Positions 12,498-25,655 of a stretch of DNA of 64,000 nucleotides are shown piece after piece. The stretch spans positions 186,001 to 250,000 of the forward strand of contig VWPU01009666.1 in assembly GCA_013398955.1 (NCBI GenBank), given 5' to 3'. The stretch is from Callaeas wilsoni. Lineage: Eukaryota > Chordata > Aves > Passeriformes > Callaeidae. The position numbers and the translations under genes were made by a program. A model generated the notes under the pieces. It did not search any database and had not been told where the DNA came from. It worked only from the letters and a program-made list of their open reading frames with translations. Numbering within the stretch: position 1 is the stretch's first letter; each line of letters begins with the position of its first letter.

Positions 12498-14465
12498 TTT
12501 CCATTCTCAAACAGTCTCAGAGTTCAGCCATAGTGACCTTGACTTGGTTAGTTCATTCCGGGCAGGACTCCTGTAAAGTGTGTGACTTCTAGGTGTCTGT
12601 TTCAAATTTATTTTTATTTTCTGAGTAGTCTGAGCCAGTGTCTTTTCATATTAAAATAGCAGCTAAAGCAGGTTTTACCTATATTTAGACTTATATTTCT
12701 GACGGCTTAATCCCCTACAGTTCTGGAGGCTTTTTTAACTGGTTTACTTTGGAGGACTGAGAAAAAGTAACCTATCAGGAATCAGGAAATGATCATCTGA
12801 AATTTTTACAGGAAGCATACTTACAAAACTATTTCCTCTTAATTGACAAACCTCCCCCCCTAAAAAAGACCCCCAACCTAAATATTAATTATTTTATTCT
12901 GTAAAAATAGATCCAAGTGCACAAATGTCCACTGTCTGTTCCTGTAACTTTGTGTCTCATTGACTGTGCAATGATTTGAATGCAGTTTTTTTTATTTTAG
13001 CTTTGCATAAAACCACACTTTATTTTATACAGCAGGAAAAGCACTCTTCAAAAGAAAGTGCTATAGTTGCATATTTGAACACCAAAATTTTTAAATGCTG
13101 GAGTCAATTTTACTCAATCATCCTTAATTTATTCCTGTCATATATGTATGCAGTGTCTTCTCTCCCATTACGAACAGCTTGCCCAAAGTCTCCTAAAAGC
13201 TTTGCAGCAGGAAGTTTGTGAGAGGAAGCCAGCAGGGTCAAGAAGCCAGCGTGAGACAAAAGCAATGGAAGGAATCTTTTACCTGGTCTTCTGGAGGTCA
13301 GCACATGGACAACGTTACCCTGAAAAAAGTTGTTGTGATTGAGGCAAAAAGATTTTCTGATTCATAGTGTCCCTTGCAGATGTCATTAGGGCCTACACAT
13401 TTGTGATGCCTATTATAATCTAAGAGCAGCTTCCTTAAAGAAGGGTAGAAACAACATGGATCCTTTCACAAGGTGAGCACATCTTATACTGTCAATGGCT
13501 TACCTTTAGATTCACATGTGGCTGTGAATGCAAACTGATTAGAAACAGCTCTTTGGTCAGTTTACTGGGACACACACTGTCCTAGACACAGCCTCCAAGT
13601 GAGACTGGAATTAGGAACTATTGTCCTTTACATGGCACTTATCTTTCCTGAATCTGCTTGCTTGCTTGAAGCAAATCTATATCAGCATGCCCAAGAGTTT
13701 TAAATAAATATTCAGAAATAATTTTAATTGCTAAAATACAGAGTAATAAGAGCTATTAAATCCCAGGATGTTCCAGAATATGTTTCCATCTTCCTAGTGA
13801 GCAGAGCAGAAGGAGTGCTTCCGAGAAGTAGGCCCCATCGTGTCCCATCTATTAATGCAGTGCTCCAGAGTTAAACTAGTGGTTGCTTTCATATTGGATA
13901 TACTGGACATATGTGGACATATTGTACCATCCCCAGTTTGCCTTTATCCCTAGGCTGCAGCTTTTACAGTCTTTGTCTGACATGTGCTTCAAACTTAATC
14001 CGTTAGTATCCAGCAATTTTCCCCAGTAACCATATGCACATTGTTTATTTTTCCAAGAATTTGTCCACTGAGTTTGCTTTCAGACTCTCAGTCTTTGTTT
14101 TCAGAGCTGGAATACTGGAGTTTTTTTTCTAGATGAGCTAAGAAACATCAAGCACACCTTTTTTCTCTTCCCTCCATTTCTCTGCTCCTGGCTAGAAATG
14201 GAAGCACAGAACAGGTCTTTCTACAAAGGGCTACCTGAAGATTCAGAAGGTGACAGGCCATCCAGCTCAGCCCCTTACACTACGGTTTAACAGGTTAAGT
14301 ATCCCTTTCTCAATTATTTATGGTGAAAACAATAAATAAATAGCAAGAAATAAATAAAGAGTTTCTGAACCAGTTGTTTAGTCCCTGCAAATAAGTCCAG
14401 CATTCAGCTGGTCCACAGGCTATGTTTATTAGGAATCCCTCTGCCCACCTCAACTGGCAACTGTC

Positions 14466-14495
14466 CTTCCATCTAAGTGACTTCCATCTAAGTGC
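14466..14495. repeat. 15-bp tandem duplication
   Basis: CTTCCATCTAAGTG occurs twice in a row with period 15, differing only at the last base of each unit (A then C). Confidence 0.9.
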
Positions 14496-15565
14496 CACTC
14501 TTCTCCAAGATGGGACGTCTTCACTGCCAAGAGCAATTCCCATCCTATAGAGATTCTACATTCTCACAAGACTAATTTAACTCTCTTATTTTTCCCCATG
14601 CTATAGACAAGGTGCCAGAGGTACAATCCTGAGGGTAGAATTAACTTTCAAGAGGACTTTCACTTGACAAGTTTGATTATAGTCTTGGATAAAGTCTAAT
14701 GTGGGAAATAAACTGTTCAGAGTTTTGCATACATTTCCCCCATTGGGCTTAGGGAGACCCTGGCACTTCAAAGGTTGTCACATAGCTTGCCACAGTCACT
14801 AAGATGCCAGAAGCAATTACAGGATCTCTTAACAAAGGAAAAGAAAAAAAAAACCCTGAATGTTCTCAGATTCTGACCATTTCTTGTATGTCATCAGTAA
14901 CCCAAACTGTTCTTCTCTTCATGTTAGTGCAGTTCTTTCCATTCTTTCCTTACCTGTTTCTAACACAGATCACAATTCAGATTTTTCCTAAGGAGCGTCC
15001 AGTCTAGCCTTTTTCTATAAAATCTGGCTGTAATTTATTTATTCCTCTCCTAAGTCCTCATTTCCTCCCTTTTCCCACTACTGCATTGTGCAAAAGATGA
15101 TGTAACATGTCTATTCTTAACCTCAGCTATGTCTGTGACACCGTTCTTTTTTCATGCTAGGGGACTAAGCTATGTATGTTAGCTTTTTCCAGACATAAGT
15201 CTATTTCTTTTCCTTCTTCTGGCCCTCTGTATTTTCTCAGAAACTAGGAATGTGACCTAAATGCCATTTTTTTTCATGTCCTTACTGAACTGTTGCCACA
15301 TTAAACTATTTGGTATTATAGGTCTTACAGTAAGCCACAGGAGCTCACTGAAAAATAGCTTTGTTCCGTACAAACGCAGCTCCTTCTCCAAGAGGCTTTA
15401 ACTGCTGAATAGACAAGAGACAGAGGGCAAGAAAAAGGACAAAACATGCAGAAGACTGAGCCCAGTTATGGTGTGCAAAAGACTGTGTTAACTCCTTTTC
15501 TTCGCTAAATCCAGATGTGTCTTCATCAGAAGGAGAATTTGTTAACAAGAAAGAGGAAGACAAAA

Positions 15566-15603
15566 CAAGACAAGGCAAAGATGAGGCAAGGCAAGGCAAG
15601 GAA
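15566..15603. repeat. Imperfect CAAGG pentanucleotide repeat
   Basis: A purine-rich run of CAAGG/CAAGA-like units, with three clean GGCAA units in a row at its right end. Low-complexity microsatellite. Confidence 0.8.
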
Positions 15604-16810
15604 GAGATCTTCGGATGAAAAGTGTGTGTTGGGGATTTCATTCCAAGGAATTTGAAGGGATTATACAGATACTGAACCTCTCAGTAGGTACAACAGTCCC
15701 TTTCAAGACAAAAAATAATTTCTGAGTGGTAGTTTGCAGTTCCAGATGTATGCTTGTGCTGCTTGCATGTGGATGTAATGGTGGTAATCTTTTCTCAAGA
15801 AGGATTTGATCCATGAGGGATAGAAAGTTCAGCTGAATTTTGGATTAGAAATTTTGCATGCTTATAAATTTCAGTCTGCCTTCTAGCAGCAGTGCTGATG
15901 TCCAGTATGGGGTGGTAACAGAAGTTGTTTAGGAGATGATAACGGCTGCAAAGGGATTGTGAAGTAGCCGTAATGGCAGTTTGCTAGTAAATCAAGTATA
16001 CTGGTCTCCCACACCTACTGAAGATTCTAAAGGTAATTTCTGTGCACTGCTATAAATCTTCACCGAAGTTACCAAATCAAAATCATCAATTGGTTTTACA
16101 AAAGTTTATAATAAATTGCTATTGAAGTGTTCATGACTGCTGCAAATCAGCGTTACCTGTTTTCTTTGTTCTCCAAAGTTCCTTCCAAATGCCTGAGCAC
16201 TCCTGGCATGTGGACATCTCAGAGCACCTAACAGAGGGGGTAAGCACAGATTGCCTCCTGAGCAAAGCACAGCCCTCCCTTCTCTGTTACAGACTTGAGA
16301 GAAGTGCAGAAGGACATGCTTCTTAAAGGATAGATCAGTCCCATGAAAAACAATGGTGCTTATAGCTAATCATAGTTTCAGGTTCTTTGCTGAACCAAGT
16401 GTTAAGCCATGGATTTGTCAGTTCAAATATCTAAGCTGATCTCCAATACCACAGTGTCTCAGGAAATAAGAAATGACTTCTCAGCAAAGACAATGATTGA
16501 CCACACAAAGTTAAATTTTAAGTATAGTTAACAGAGTGCAAGAAGGCAATCCACAGAAGAATGTGACCTGGTATAGATGAAGCTAAAGCAAGTTTTGAAC
16601 TCATACATGAACAAAAACATAATTTCATTTTTTCCAAAGCTCTATTCTAATACTCTATTTGTAATACAAAATTCACTGATCTTTTATAAAATTGCTATAA
16701 CTTTTAGAGTGAAGTGCTATTTTTGCTAGTTTATAACTTTGTTATAACTTTGCTTATGAGTGCCAAAACCAAACTATATAATCAATGAAATAGAAGTCCT
16801 CTGCAACAGC

Positions 16811-16859
16811 AAATAAACAAAAATAAGTAAATAAAAATAATTAATCAAATAAATAAAAG
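16811..16859. repeat. AT-rich low-complexity (AAAT)n-like tract
   Basis: Repeated AATAAA, AAGTAAAT and AAATAAAT units make an imperfect tetranucleotide tract. Confidence 0.75.
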
Positions 16860-17499
16860 CAACAATTTTTGCGATTGAGCAATCTGAAGCTATTCCAACT
16901 ATTAATCATACTAACATTTTTACCAAATAGAAGTCTTTAAAGAGTAGACCCATTTTATAAAGGGATGCAACTGCCAAAGCTGATGACAGAAATGAAGCAA
17001 ATAAAGTTGGAAGGGAATAGTGTACATTTAATCTTTCCAAGACAAAAATCATCTAATGTACAGTTGGCATTTCCCCAGCCATGAAGTATCTATGCTTTCT
17101 TCAGGCCAATAGAGTAATTTTCCCAACAATAAATACAGTATCTAAGTAAACATGTTCTTATAAACTGAACCTTCAACTTCAGTGTTTCATCGTCAGTAAC
17201 AGGAAAGTTCAAGATGGCTATGATTAATATGGAATAGTTTAACTCAGCCAGCATAACAAGATTAGGGTCTGCTGTTGGGAATATGTGGAGAGAAGATGAG
17301 ACAAAAGGTGAATCATCCACAACACTTCCGTGAGGTTTACCCTGTAGACAAACAGACATACTACAACATAACATACCTATTTGTTTGCCACAAGCCAGAC
17401 AATGAAAACATAAACAGGGCATGGAACTAAAGAAGAAATAGGGGATATATTTGTTGATTTGTACATGGATCTGAAAACAAAGTCCCTCAAGATTAAACC

Positions 17500-17960
17500 A
17501 TCTGTTCTGTTGGGATTTCAATGCCTGGACATAGCTTCCTGGAGGACTTTCTCCACAACTTTTTACAGGGTTAAGCTGACTGGTCTACAGTCCCTGATTT
17601 CTCCTTCTTTGAGGGTGATTCACCAACGTTGGAAGGTAGGCTCAACACTTGCCTTGCTGTTCTGTGGCAATGGAGACCAGCTTTGTAAGTACCTCAGACA
17701 GTTCACCACGCTGCATTCCACCTGGTCCCACAGACTTACACACGTTCGGTTTATTCAAGCTGTGCCAACACTGATCATCTCTACCATGGGCAGTGTTTGT
17801 CTCCCCCAGATTTGCTGGCAGGCACGGAGGTCTGGCAGGTCCAAGATTAGCTCCAGTGTCTGTCATTCATTCCTGTAGCTGTGTTGCCTTTCCAGTCCTC
17901 AGTGGCGGGGCAAACTTTGTCAGAGTACATGAATAAGGTCTTCCTGACTAAAGGTCATAG
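17500..17960 (-). mobile_element. CR1 LINE fragment, antisense, reverse-transcriptase start
   Basis: Read on the minus strand, 17866-17642 gives a decayed CR1 ORF2 segment with LNKPNVCKSVGPGGM and ELSEVLTKL, which match the CR1 pattern LDPHKSMGPDGMHP...LSEVLTKPLS at the entry to the reverse transcriptase. Further along (17620-17520) the order continues with a GNYRPVSLT-like stretch reduced to TVDQSA, then GKVVEKVL-like codons. Several frameshifts and stops break the frame. Neither the catalytic motif nor the 3' tail is present, so it is an internal piece of an older copy. Confidence 0.8.
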
Positions 17961-20639
17961 GATTCTCTCTTCCCTTTGTCCACTATATATCCCGTCTGTC
18001 TTCTATTGTGTCTTTAGATTATGGGAACTATTCTGCCAAAAGGGCTAGTTTATGTTAGATGGGATATATCAATATCACCTTCAGTGTCAGTAACTGGAAA
18101 GCTATTAAAAACAAATTAATATTCAGGTGTTAAAGTAGCATCTTGTATCCATTCTCTAACTAGTACTTTGCCTATTCATTTTCAAGAAGTTAATTTTCAG
18201 TTCTTTTGAGAGTAAAATTTGTAATTCAATATGGAAAACCAAGGGGGAAAATCTTGCTTAGTTATTTTTTACACAAATTAAATAAAACTCTTTCTTTATT
18301 AATAATTTTCTGCTGCTCGTTACACAGCAGAAAACTATCTGTAACTAGGGAGAAAAATCCTTCACAAAGAGATTCTAAATGTCATAGAAAGAAATTGACC
18401 TGAAATCTCTCTCCTGAAGTCTTTTAATATGGATTGCACCAGAGTGCATATACTATTGCACAGATTTGCAATATCTGCCTCAAAAAAAAATTACAATTTA
18501 TATGCCATGCAGCAGATCTTCTTTTTACAGGGCTCCATGTATTTACTCATTGCAGCTAAATTACTCTGTGATATGGAGCTTGACCATCAATACACTTTTG
18601 TTTGTGACTATGATTATGTAAAACTGCCCATTCTAAAAAAGTGACGACAGCATACTAAGGCCATTATGTGATTCTCAGGATGCTATTATACTAAATAACA
18701 TATTTCTGACAAGTGGACTTTTTAAAAGCTTTTCACTCCCCATCACACCCCAAATCAAAACAGTTGGAAGCAAGAACAAAACCAAAGAAAAACAATCAAC
18801 AAAAAGATTTTGCATTTCTGCTAAGTATATAATAAGTGGTTACATACCTGAATGTAGATTTAGTTCATGATCTGCATGATCTTCATGTGTGCACAGTTAC
18901 AGCGAACTCCTGGCTGTAGAGAGAAAAACTTTTACCACAAATTTCTTCATATTTGTCATGCAATGAGAAGCACTATTTATGTTTAAAATGAGTTTAATGA
19001 GACAGGAGTTATAAAAAGCAGAGATTTTTGCCTACACCTCCATTGAACCTGCTGAGCTGCAGAGATCCTCCTTCATGTTGGACAATGCCCTAGAATGAAC
19101 TAAGAGACACACGAGTTCTATACTTAAAGCAGTTTTGCTGCTTTAGAGTATCTTTACTTACTTGCACAGATAAAGTGAGATCGTAGAAGCCTGACACTTT
19201 AGAAGCTATCTGTGGTAAGTTTTTTAGATCAAACATTCAGCATTTTACCGGAGTCAACATCCAGATTTGAAAATGACCTCCTGGACAAGAAACTGGGCAG
19301 GAATCTGAGGAAAAAAGGCAATATCTACTATAAATAAAACTTGTTTTTTGTGAGTGGAGAGAAAAAATGGTACCTTGGGTAGGGTGATATCATAAGAGGA
19401 CACTGTATAAACGAGATGTTTCTTTTCTTTGGAGCAAAGATTAGCCATGAAGGTTTTACAGCTATCTAAATAGAGAAGAATAATAGCATTGTCCTTATAG
19501 GACATTCACACTAAGACATGTACACAAAATTTATGACCTCATGATAGCGTAAGCACAGAAGGAGGATATCAATCTTTAACATCCATATAACAGCACTGGC
19601 AATCTGGGCTGTCGCCATGATGAGTGACACGGAGATGCCCATGTGTGAGAAGAACTACAGAGCAGGTAGTGCTGCAAAATGGCAAGGTGAATCTTACTGC
19701 ATGAACATAGCAACTAATCCTGTAATTTGCCTTTAGAAAAATAGAATAATCAGGAGACGATGAGGGAGAAGAAGAAATAGTTCACATAAAAACCACTGCA
19801 GCAACAAAAGGATCCAAATACTGTGCTATGAAAGTTTATGGACAGAAGTTCTGGTTAATGAAACTAAGGAGAGTACCTCTCTGTTGCAGTCTTAATCTTT
19901 CATGCACAATGAAAACTGCTCCTTAACCCCAGCTGAGATGCAATAGCAGGAAAACCAGTGTTGTCAAGAGTGACTTCAAGTCAAGGGGTCTTTGCTGGAC
20001 ATGTTAATTAGCCAAGAGCAGACAGCATGAGATAACTCCCTACCTGGGCAATATTACTCCTGGATGAGACGCAGCAATGACTTACCTAAAAAAGATGGCA
20101 GTGTTCTTAATTTAGTTAGATTTCAGTCATGAGAACAGAACACAGCACTAACCCATTATCAGCATACCTGAACCCTGAAGTGGTCACTTTTAGCAATTGT
20201 GAAGCAACTGTTGATAACTGACAAAGCACATGTGTTTAATGAGGAGTGTTTTTAAAAAAGGCAGGAATGGTTCATGAATGTGCCATGGGGTAACCCACAA
20301 ACCACAATTCAAAGAACAGGTAAAAAGGTTATTCTGGGTAGGAGGCCAGTGTAATTAAAAGGAGATTTTGAAAGCCTGTTGAAACAGAGTGAAAGCTAAT
20401 ATTGAGAGGACTGGAGTACAGGTACATGTCCATTTAGATAGCTCTGGCAAAAAAAGAGAGAAAAAACAAAACACAGTGCAAAAATGTGTTACAGACATTT
20501 GTACACTGTATGTGGAAAGAAGCATGAGATTGTATGTATCCCAGATGCTGTTGCTGCTATAGCAGCAAGTTTGCCATGTATAGCAAGGAAAGATGTAAAG
20601 GAACATCTGTTGGAATTATACATTTGCAAATCAACAGGC
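17961..20639. other. Unique AT-rich DNA, no gene seen
   Basis: No recognised repeat or coding signal. Open frames are under 90 codons. Confidence 0.55.
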
Positions 20640-21010
20640 CCAGATAACTGACACCCAAGAGCCCCAAGAAAACCAGCTGGGAGCTTTCAGAATCATGTAT
20701 GGGAAACTGAAGAAATTTCATGTGATTGGATAACTATAGATCTCATTCCAATATTTAAACAGGATAAAATGAATAATCCCGTGAATTGCAAATCAGTTAG
20801 CCTAACTTTCAGAAGGACTAAAATAAAAAAATTTAAATAGATTCATGGATTCACGCAAATAAAGATAATTCCTGTTACTTAAATAAGTCAACTTTGTCCA
20901 AAGACAAAGGTCTTGTCAGAAATAAATTTGTGGTCTTTATTGACAGCAATAAAAATCTGGTTTCCAAAAGAACTGACATAGTATATTTGGAAGACAGTAC
21001 ATTCCAATGG
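20640..21010 (+). mobile_element. Very old CR1/L2-type LINE relic, sense, reverse-transcriptase part
   Basis: Translating from 20723 gives DWITIDLIPIFKQDKMNNPV, then NCKSVSLTF. This matches the conserved LINE motif W..T.IIPIFKKG.K..P.NYRPVSLTS. From 20969, in the same frame, RTDIVYLED plus a following F matches the TDIVYLDFSKAF motif. The two motifs are 74 codons apart here, against about 77 in intact CR1, so the match is colinear and not a single lucky hit. Several stops lie between them (for example TAG after the KKFK stretch). The low identity and high AT content suggest a far older insertion than the avian CR1 copies. Boundaries are approximate. Confidence 0.65.
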
Positions 21011-21554
21011 TTTTCAAGCAGTAATTGACTTATTACTTTATGACATTTTCAATATTGCATTATACACTAACAGCAGGATAAAAATTAAATTACTTGAAAA
21101 CTGTCTTGTTGACAGAGCTCAACATACAATTTTAAAAGCTAATATGTAAAAGAGAAAGGATTAATAATACAAAAAGTTCTTGGACCAGTGCTAGCAAGTA
21201 TTTTTAGCTTATAAAATCTTTCTGGTAAAAATAAAAAATTAGAAAAAACTTAATGAGAGTAAGTACTGAAACAAGGAACTGAGATAAAGCATTCTAGATC
21301 ACTTTCTGAAATTGTTAGAATGCAACCAGATGTGTTCAATAAAAGTAAGCAAAAGGTATTACCTCTGGGAACATATCATGTGAGCTATGGAGGGGGTGAG
21401 CAGGAAACAGTGATGTAAAGTCAGATGTATGGGACGGCTGCATGGGAAGTGCTCAGTTCACCTCCTATAAATAAATCAGGATGGGAGCAGTTTGTTAATT
21501 TGCTAATCATACATAAATAACCAGTCATCAGTGAACTATATATCAGTGTCAGTT
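21011..21554. other. Unique AT-rich DNA
   Basis: No feature recognised. It may contain further decayed sequence of the LINE relic to its left. Confidence 0.5.
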
Positions 21555-21850
21555 ATGCAGCACAAACCACAGAGCCTCATGTGGAGATGGCCATGCTCCA
21601 GCTGTGCCAGAACCCTTGCTGCTGCCAGTGCCCACTGAGGCAGCACTGTGGGCAGGTGCCCCATGCACACCCCGAGAAGGGGTTCCCCCACGCCACCTCC
21701 ATGTCACCAGCCCTGTGCTCTGAGTCCTTGGTTGGGTGAAGGCTGTCTCTGCCCCACAGGCAGGACTGTGGGACAATGCTTGGCTATGCTAACCATCATC
21801 GCTCTTCCTCCCATTCCAAATCTTCTGCCAACACTCCCTTCCAGGCTTTA
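21555..21850. other. GC-rich patch of unknown origin
   Basis: About 300 bp clearly richer in G and C than both flanks, with sharp edges. It includes short C-rich words such as CCCACGCCACCTCC and few CpGs. No repeat family, exon or promoter was recognised. It could be an unidentified transposon piece or a conserved element. Confidence 0.4.
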
Positions 21851-24606
21851 ATGTTCCTGTGGCATTGATACATGATGCCTTTGTTTCTTTTCAAAGTCAC
21901 TAGAATTCACTGAATAGTCTCTCATTGACTTATTTTCATCCTGCTCTTTAACGTAATCAGTTTAGTGTGTTCCTCTCAGTCTGGGTGTCCCATCCCAGAT
22001 ACTGTTACTCCCCCATATATGCCTCCATTGCTATCAGGGCATTTTGACACAGATTTTTTTCAGGAATTTCAAGAGTAGTGAAAAAATAATCTAGAACTGT
22101 AAAAGATATTTTGTCAGTTGTGCTTAAGGCAGCCGGATGGCAGATGTGGATTAAACATTGAAAGAGTTTTTCAAAGGTCTTAGTGAATGGACATTTGGTT
22201 GAAATTTTTGAGGAAAAATAAGTATAATGTTTCAAAATATATAGTATGTTTTCTGTCTGCATCAGGGAAGGCAGAGTTGCCATAGCTATCCAGGACAACC
22301 TAGCTTGCTCTACAATACAGCATTCATGACTTTAGAGCCTAATAATACCTATTAATAAATTAAGCTCAGAGAGCTAGTAACAATTGCAGAAGATGACTTA
22401 TAAATGGGGAGAATATTGATTAAAATTTTTTATCTCACTATATAGCATCAGACATTGATCACAGAATGCTAGTCCTAAAGCTGAGGACTACAGAATCCTG
22501 AGAAAGTTGGATCAATATCCAGCTGTGCATATAGAAACCTCCCAGGTGCCTGACTGAAGTATGCTGCACAAAATTTATATTGGTTACAAGGTTGTTTTAG
22601 TTTTTGGTTTTGTTTTTTTGGGTTTTTTTTGAGAGGGAACTTTTTTCTTAGCAAACTTTCCCCTCCTTCTGTAGTCTAATTTACCTTTCACTGATCATCT
22701 GAAATCTCATATGTGACTCACTGATATAATTTGTATTGGTCGCACCTTTTCTGTCACTATTAATGAAATATTGATCTCTTCTAGATTTTGTTTATTTCTA
22801 CCAAAACTTTGTCAAAGCCTGCTGGTTTTGTCTCAAATTACCTGGTCTTTTATATAGAAATAAAATATAAGACGCTTTGGAGCTTTTCTTGATATTAATT
22901 TTTGCAAAAACTTCTACAATAGCATTAAAAAACCTTAAAATCAGAAAATACCTAAAAATCTTTATGAAAAAACTGGCTCTCTCTCTGATGTCACCAAAAA
23001 AAAAGATATTAGGAAGTCTGGAATCTAAATCAGAGGAAGAAACTGCTTGGTTTCACTTAAATAAGGACAGATGGTCATAGCGAGCATTGTTTTGTAAGAA
23101 AAGCTTTGCCAAAAAAATAGTGATAAAATACTGTTTACACTATGATAGTGGGTGGCTTTTTTTATTAATTCTGTGAAAGCATATCCTCATTTGAGGAATG
23201 CCCAACAGACCATTAAAAATTAGAAGCCTTGCATCAGTCTCAAAAGCATTTGACATAAATGGCAATACTCATTATTAACTCTGCAATATTATTTTGTATT
23301 CGAGTAACAGGGCTTGAAGGGGAAATGCCAAGAAGAAACCAGAGATGTCATTAGCTGTATGAATATAGTGAATTGTGACAGGGAGGGGAATTGCAGCAGA
23401 TAGTAGACAAAAAACCCAGCATAACTAAACAGCAAGATAAGCAAAGTGTTTGAAAGCAGAAGAAAAAAATCAGTTTTTACAAGTCAATAAGCAATGCTGG
23501 AGTGAATTTGTATAAATTTCTGAATTTTAGTCTTACACTTGTAGCTGAGTTTAGATAGTTCATACCTTAAAATATTTCTTTTAAATTTTTTTCTGGAGAA
23601 AAATATTTACATGAGTAACAATTCTGTATTAGTTAAAGCTATCTGTGAAGTTATATGATTAGTCTACCAGAGCTTAGTGATTTGAGAACTTTTAATCTCA
23701 GCAAATAGAGCTTCAGAGCTATTACTGAAATATTTCACATCAGAATCATCATCTATTGAATTCTTCCCATTAAATCCCTAAACCGTAGATAAGCAACTGA
23801 TGGTGCATTTCTTCCTGTTCACTTACATTTCACTGTAAATCATTGAGGTTTTCCCTTATTCTAAATTTATATTTAAGATTCACTTTACTATCTTTTGCTC
23901 AGTCAATCATCAGTATGCCATCACATTCCTTATTAATTACCCTATAAATTCACCTTTAATTTCAGTTCTTTGATATTTACATCTGTCTTTTTCATTCTTC
24001 AGATATTCATTCTTCGTATTCCCCTGTCTCTTTCTAGAGGGATGAATTCTCACCCAAAATAAATTTTTGCAGTTCTGTTTTTGTGATATTTTGTAGGAAA
24101 AAATGGAAAAGACTTCAGGTTTCAATGCATTTTCCAATTCTAATTTTAAGAACTCAGTTGTTTGTGCTACATGCTGTGTTACAAGCTATAAGCAGTTCAT
24201 ACAGAGTTCCCTGAAAAATTTACTGTTCGGTGATATTGACAGATTTTTAGATCCTTTCTCTGCAATGCACATAAGAGGAAAACTAAGTCTGCTTCTACTC
24301 TGCTGTGGAGTCCCAATGCTGGACATTGTTAGTCCCGTATTAGCTGACATTAACAATTGAGAATCTAAGGGATATTGGTGGTGCATCCATTCAATCTCCC
24401 AGAAGACCTCAAAGCCATGTAATAACTATTCCAGACGGTTTTGCTCCTCGGCAATGCTCTTTGTTTCAATTTAGGTGACAATATAACTACAATTCGAATT
24501 CAACCAAATTCAGCAGCAACCTTGATCTCCCATTCTGTGTGATCTGAAGAGGCTTGCTGTGGGTGGCTCACATGGAGAGCATGAATAGCCTTGGACCTTG
24601 TGCCTC
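21851..24606. other. Unique AT-rich DNA, no gene seen
   Basis: No gene or recognised transposon. A T/G-rich low-complexity run lies near 22596-22633. Confidence 0.55.
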
Positions 24607-25349
24607 TGTGATGGTTTTAAAAAATGGCTGAGAATTAAAGTCCAAATAAGCTGCTCCTCCTTCCTCCCAGCCCCCCTTCAGAGAGGCAGAGACTATGGGT
24701 TGAGAAAATAATTTACTGGAAACAAACAGCAACGGAATGAGAAATGGACAGTAAAAGCAACAATATTAATAACAAAAGTATACAAAAGAGTGTGCTTTAC
24801 ACAAAAATGTTGTTCGCCACCTCAGTTCTCTGTAGCCACTAAGACAAAGACAAAATGGTGGATGCTCTCCCCAGCTTCCCTGTTCTCACGCCCAAGACAA
24901 AGAAGAAGAGTGATGGACAAATACCCGAAAAACTGTAATTTTCCAAGTTGCATTGCCCTCTTTCCAGACTCGCTGGGCTCGGCTGTGGTTGGCAGGATTC
25001 GGCTTGGCTCACCTCCACCACTCCACTCCCTGCAGTTTCTGCCCACCACAGTGCTGCAGCGCACACGCACACCACTGGGCTCCACTGTGTTGGCCGCTGG
25101 AGTTGCATTATTCCTGAGAACGGGAAGGGATGGGCAGTGGTGGGAGAGGTCTACACAGTTGGTCCCAGCAAGGTCCCTGAGAGAGAAATGGAACAAAATG
25201 GCACCTCTTCCAGGGTGCATTCACCTTTTCTTCAACCCAAAGCCATGCCACCAGGGATGATTTTAGTGGTGTAGAATAGCAGCCGATAACCACTACCACA
25301 CAGATACAGGCTCTGCACCCTACCTGGCACTCACCAGCAAAATTAGGAC
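24607..25349 (-). mobile_element. Probable ERVL-like LTR, antisense
   Basis: Read on the minus strand the block begins TGTCCTAATTTTGCTGG and ends CCATCACA, so it has TG...CA termini. It holds a GC-rich body and an AGTAAA polyadenylation-like signal (plus strand TTTACT at 24712-24717), the order expected for U3-R-U5. Flanks are GCCTC (24602-24606) and GTCTC (25350-25354), a 5-bp pair with one C/T difference, so the target duplication is suggestive but not decisive. The left half resembles bird ERVL LTRs from memory. Open frames on both strands here reflect local GC content and not genes. Confidence 0.55.
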
Positions 25350-25409
25350 AGTCTCCTTCCAGGGTGCTTCTACCCAAAAGAAGCAGGCAATCAAGCCGTT
25401 TTTGAGGAA

Positions 25410-25655
25410 ACAGGCTCAGGTTGTGGAAGGGGACATTTAGATTGGATGTCAGAAACAAAAAATTCTCCACTGAAAGTTCTGCCAAGCACTGAAACAGGCT
25501 GTCCAGAGAAGTGTCAGAATCACCATCACGGGAAGTGTTAAAAACTGTGTAGTTGTGCTTAGGGACATGGTTCAGTGGTGGACTTGGCAGTACTAGGTTA
25601 ATTGTTGGACTCAATTAGAGGTCTTTTCCAACCTTAATGATTCTAACATTCTATA
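25410..25655 (+). mobile_element. CR1 3' end fragment, sense
   Basis: The CR1 3'UTR order is clear: GGGGACATTTAGATTGGATG, AAATTCTCCACTGAAAG, CACTGAAACAGGCTGTCC, a TTAGGGACATGGTTCAGTGG block, GGACTCAATTAGAGGTCTTT and the tail ATTCTAACATTCTAT. A 5'-truncated copy sitting just right of the probable LTR. Confidence 0.85.

Larger units (their letters stand above)
12498..17499. other. Unique AT-rich DNA, no gene seen
   Basis: No gene or recognised transposon. It contains the small repeats listed separately at 14466-14495, 15566-15603 and 16811-16859. An open minus-strand frame at 17090-17521 is discussed in the findings. Confidence 0.55.

Noticed and set aside
24790..25614. Open frames of up to 168 codons on both strands
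   Set aside because: They overlap a probable LTR and a CR1 3' end; the frames cross the boundary between the two elements, which argues against a real gene.
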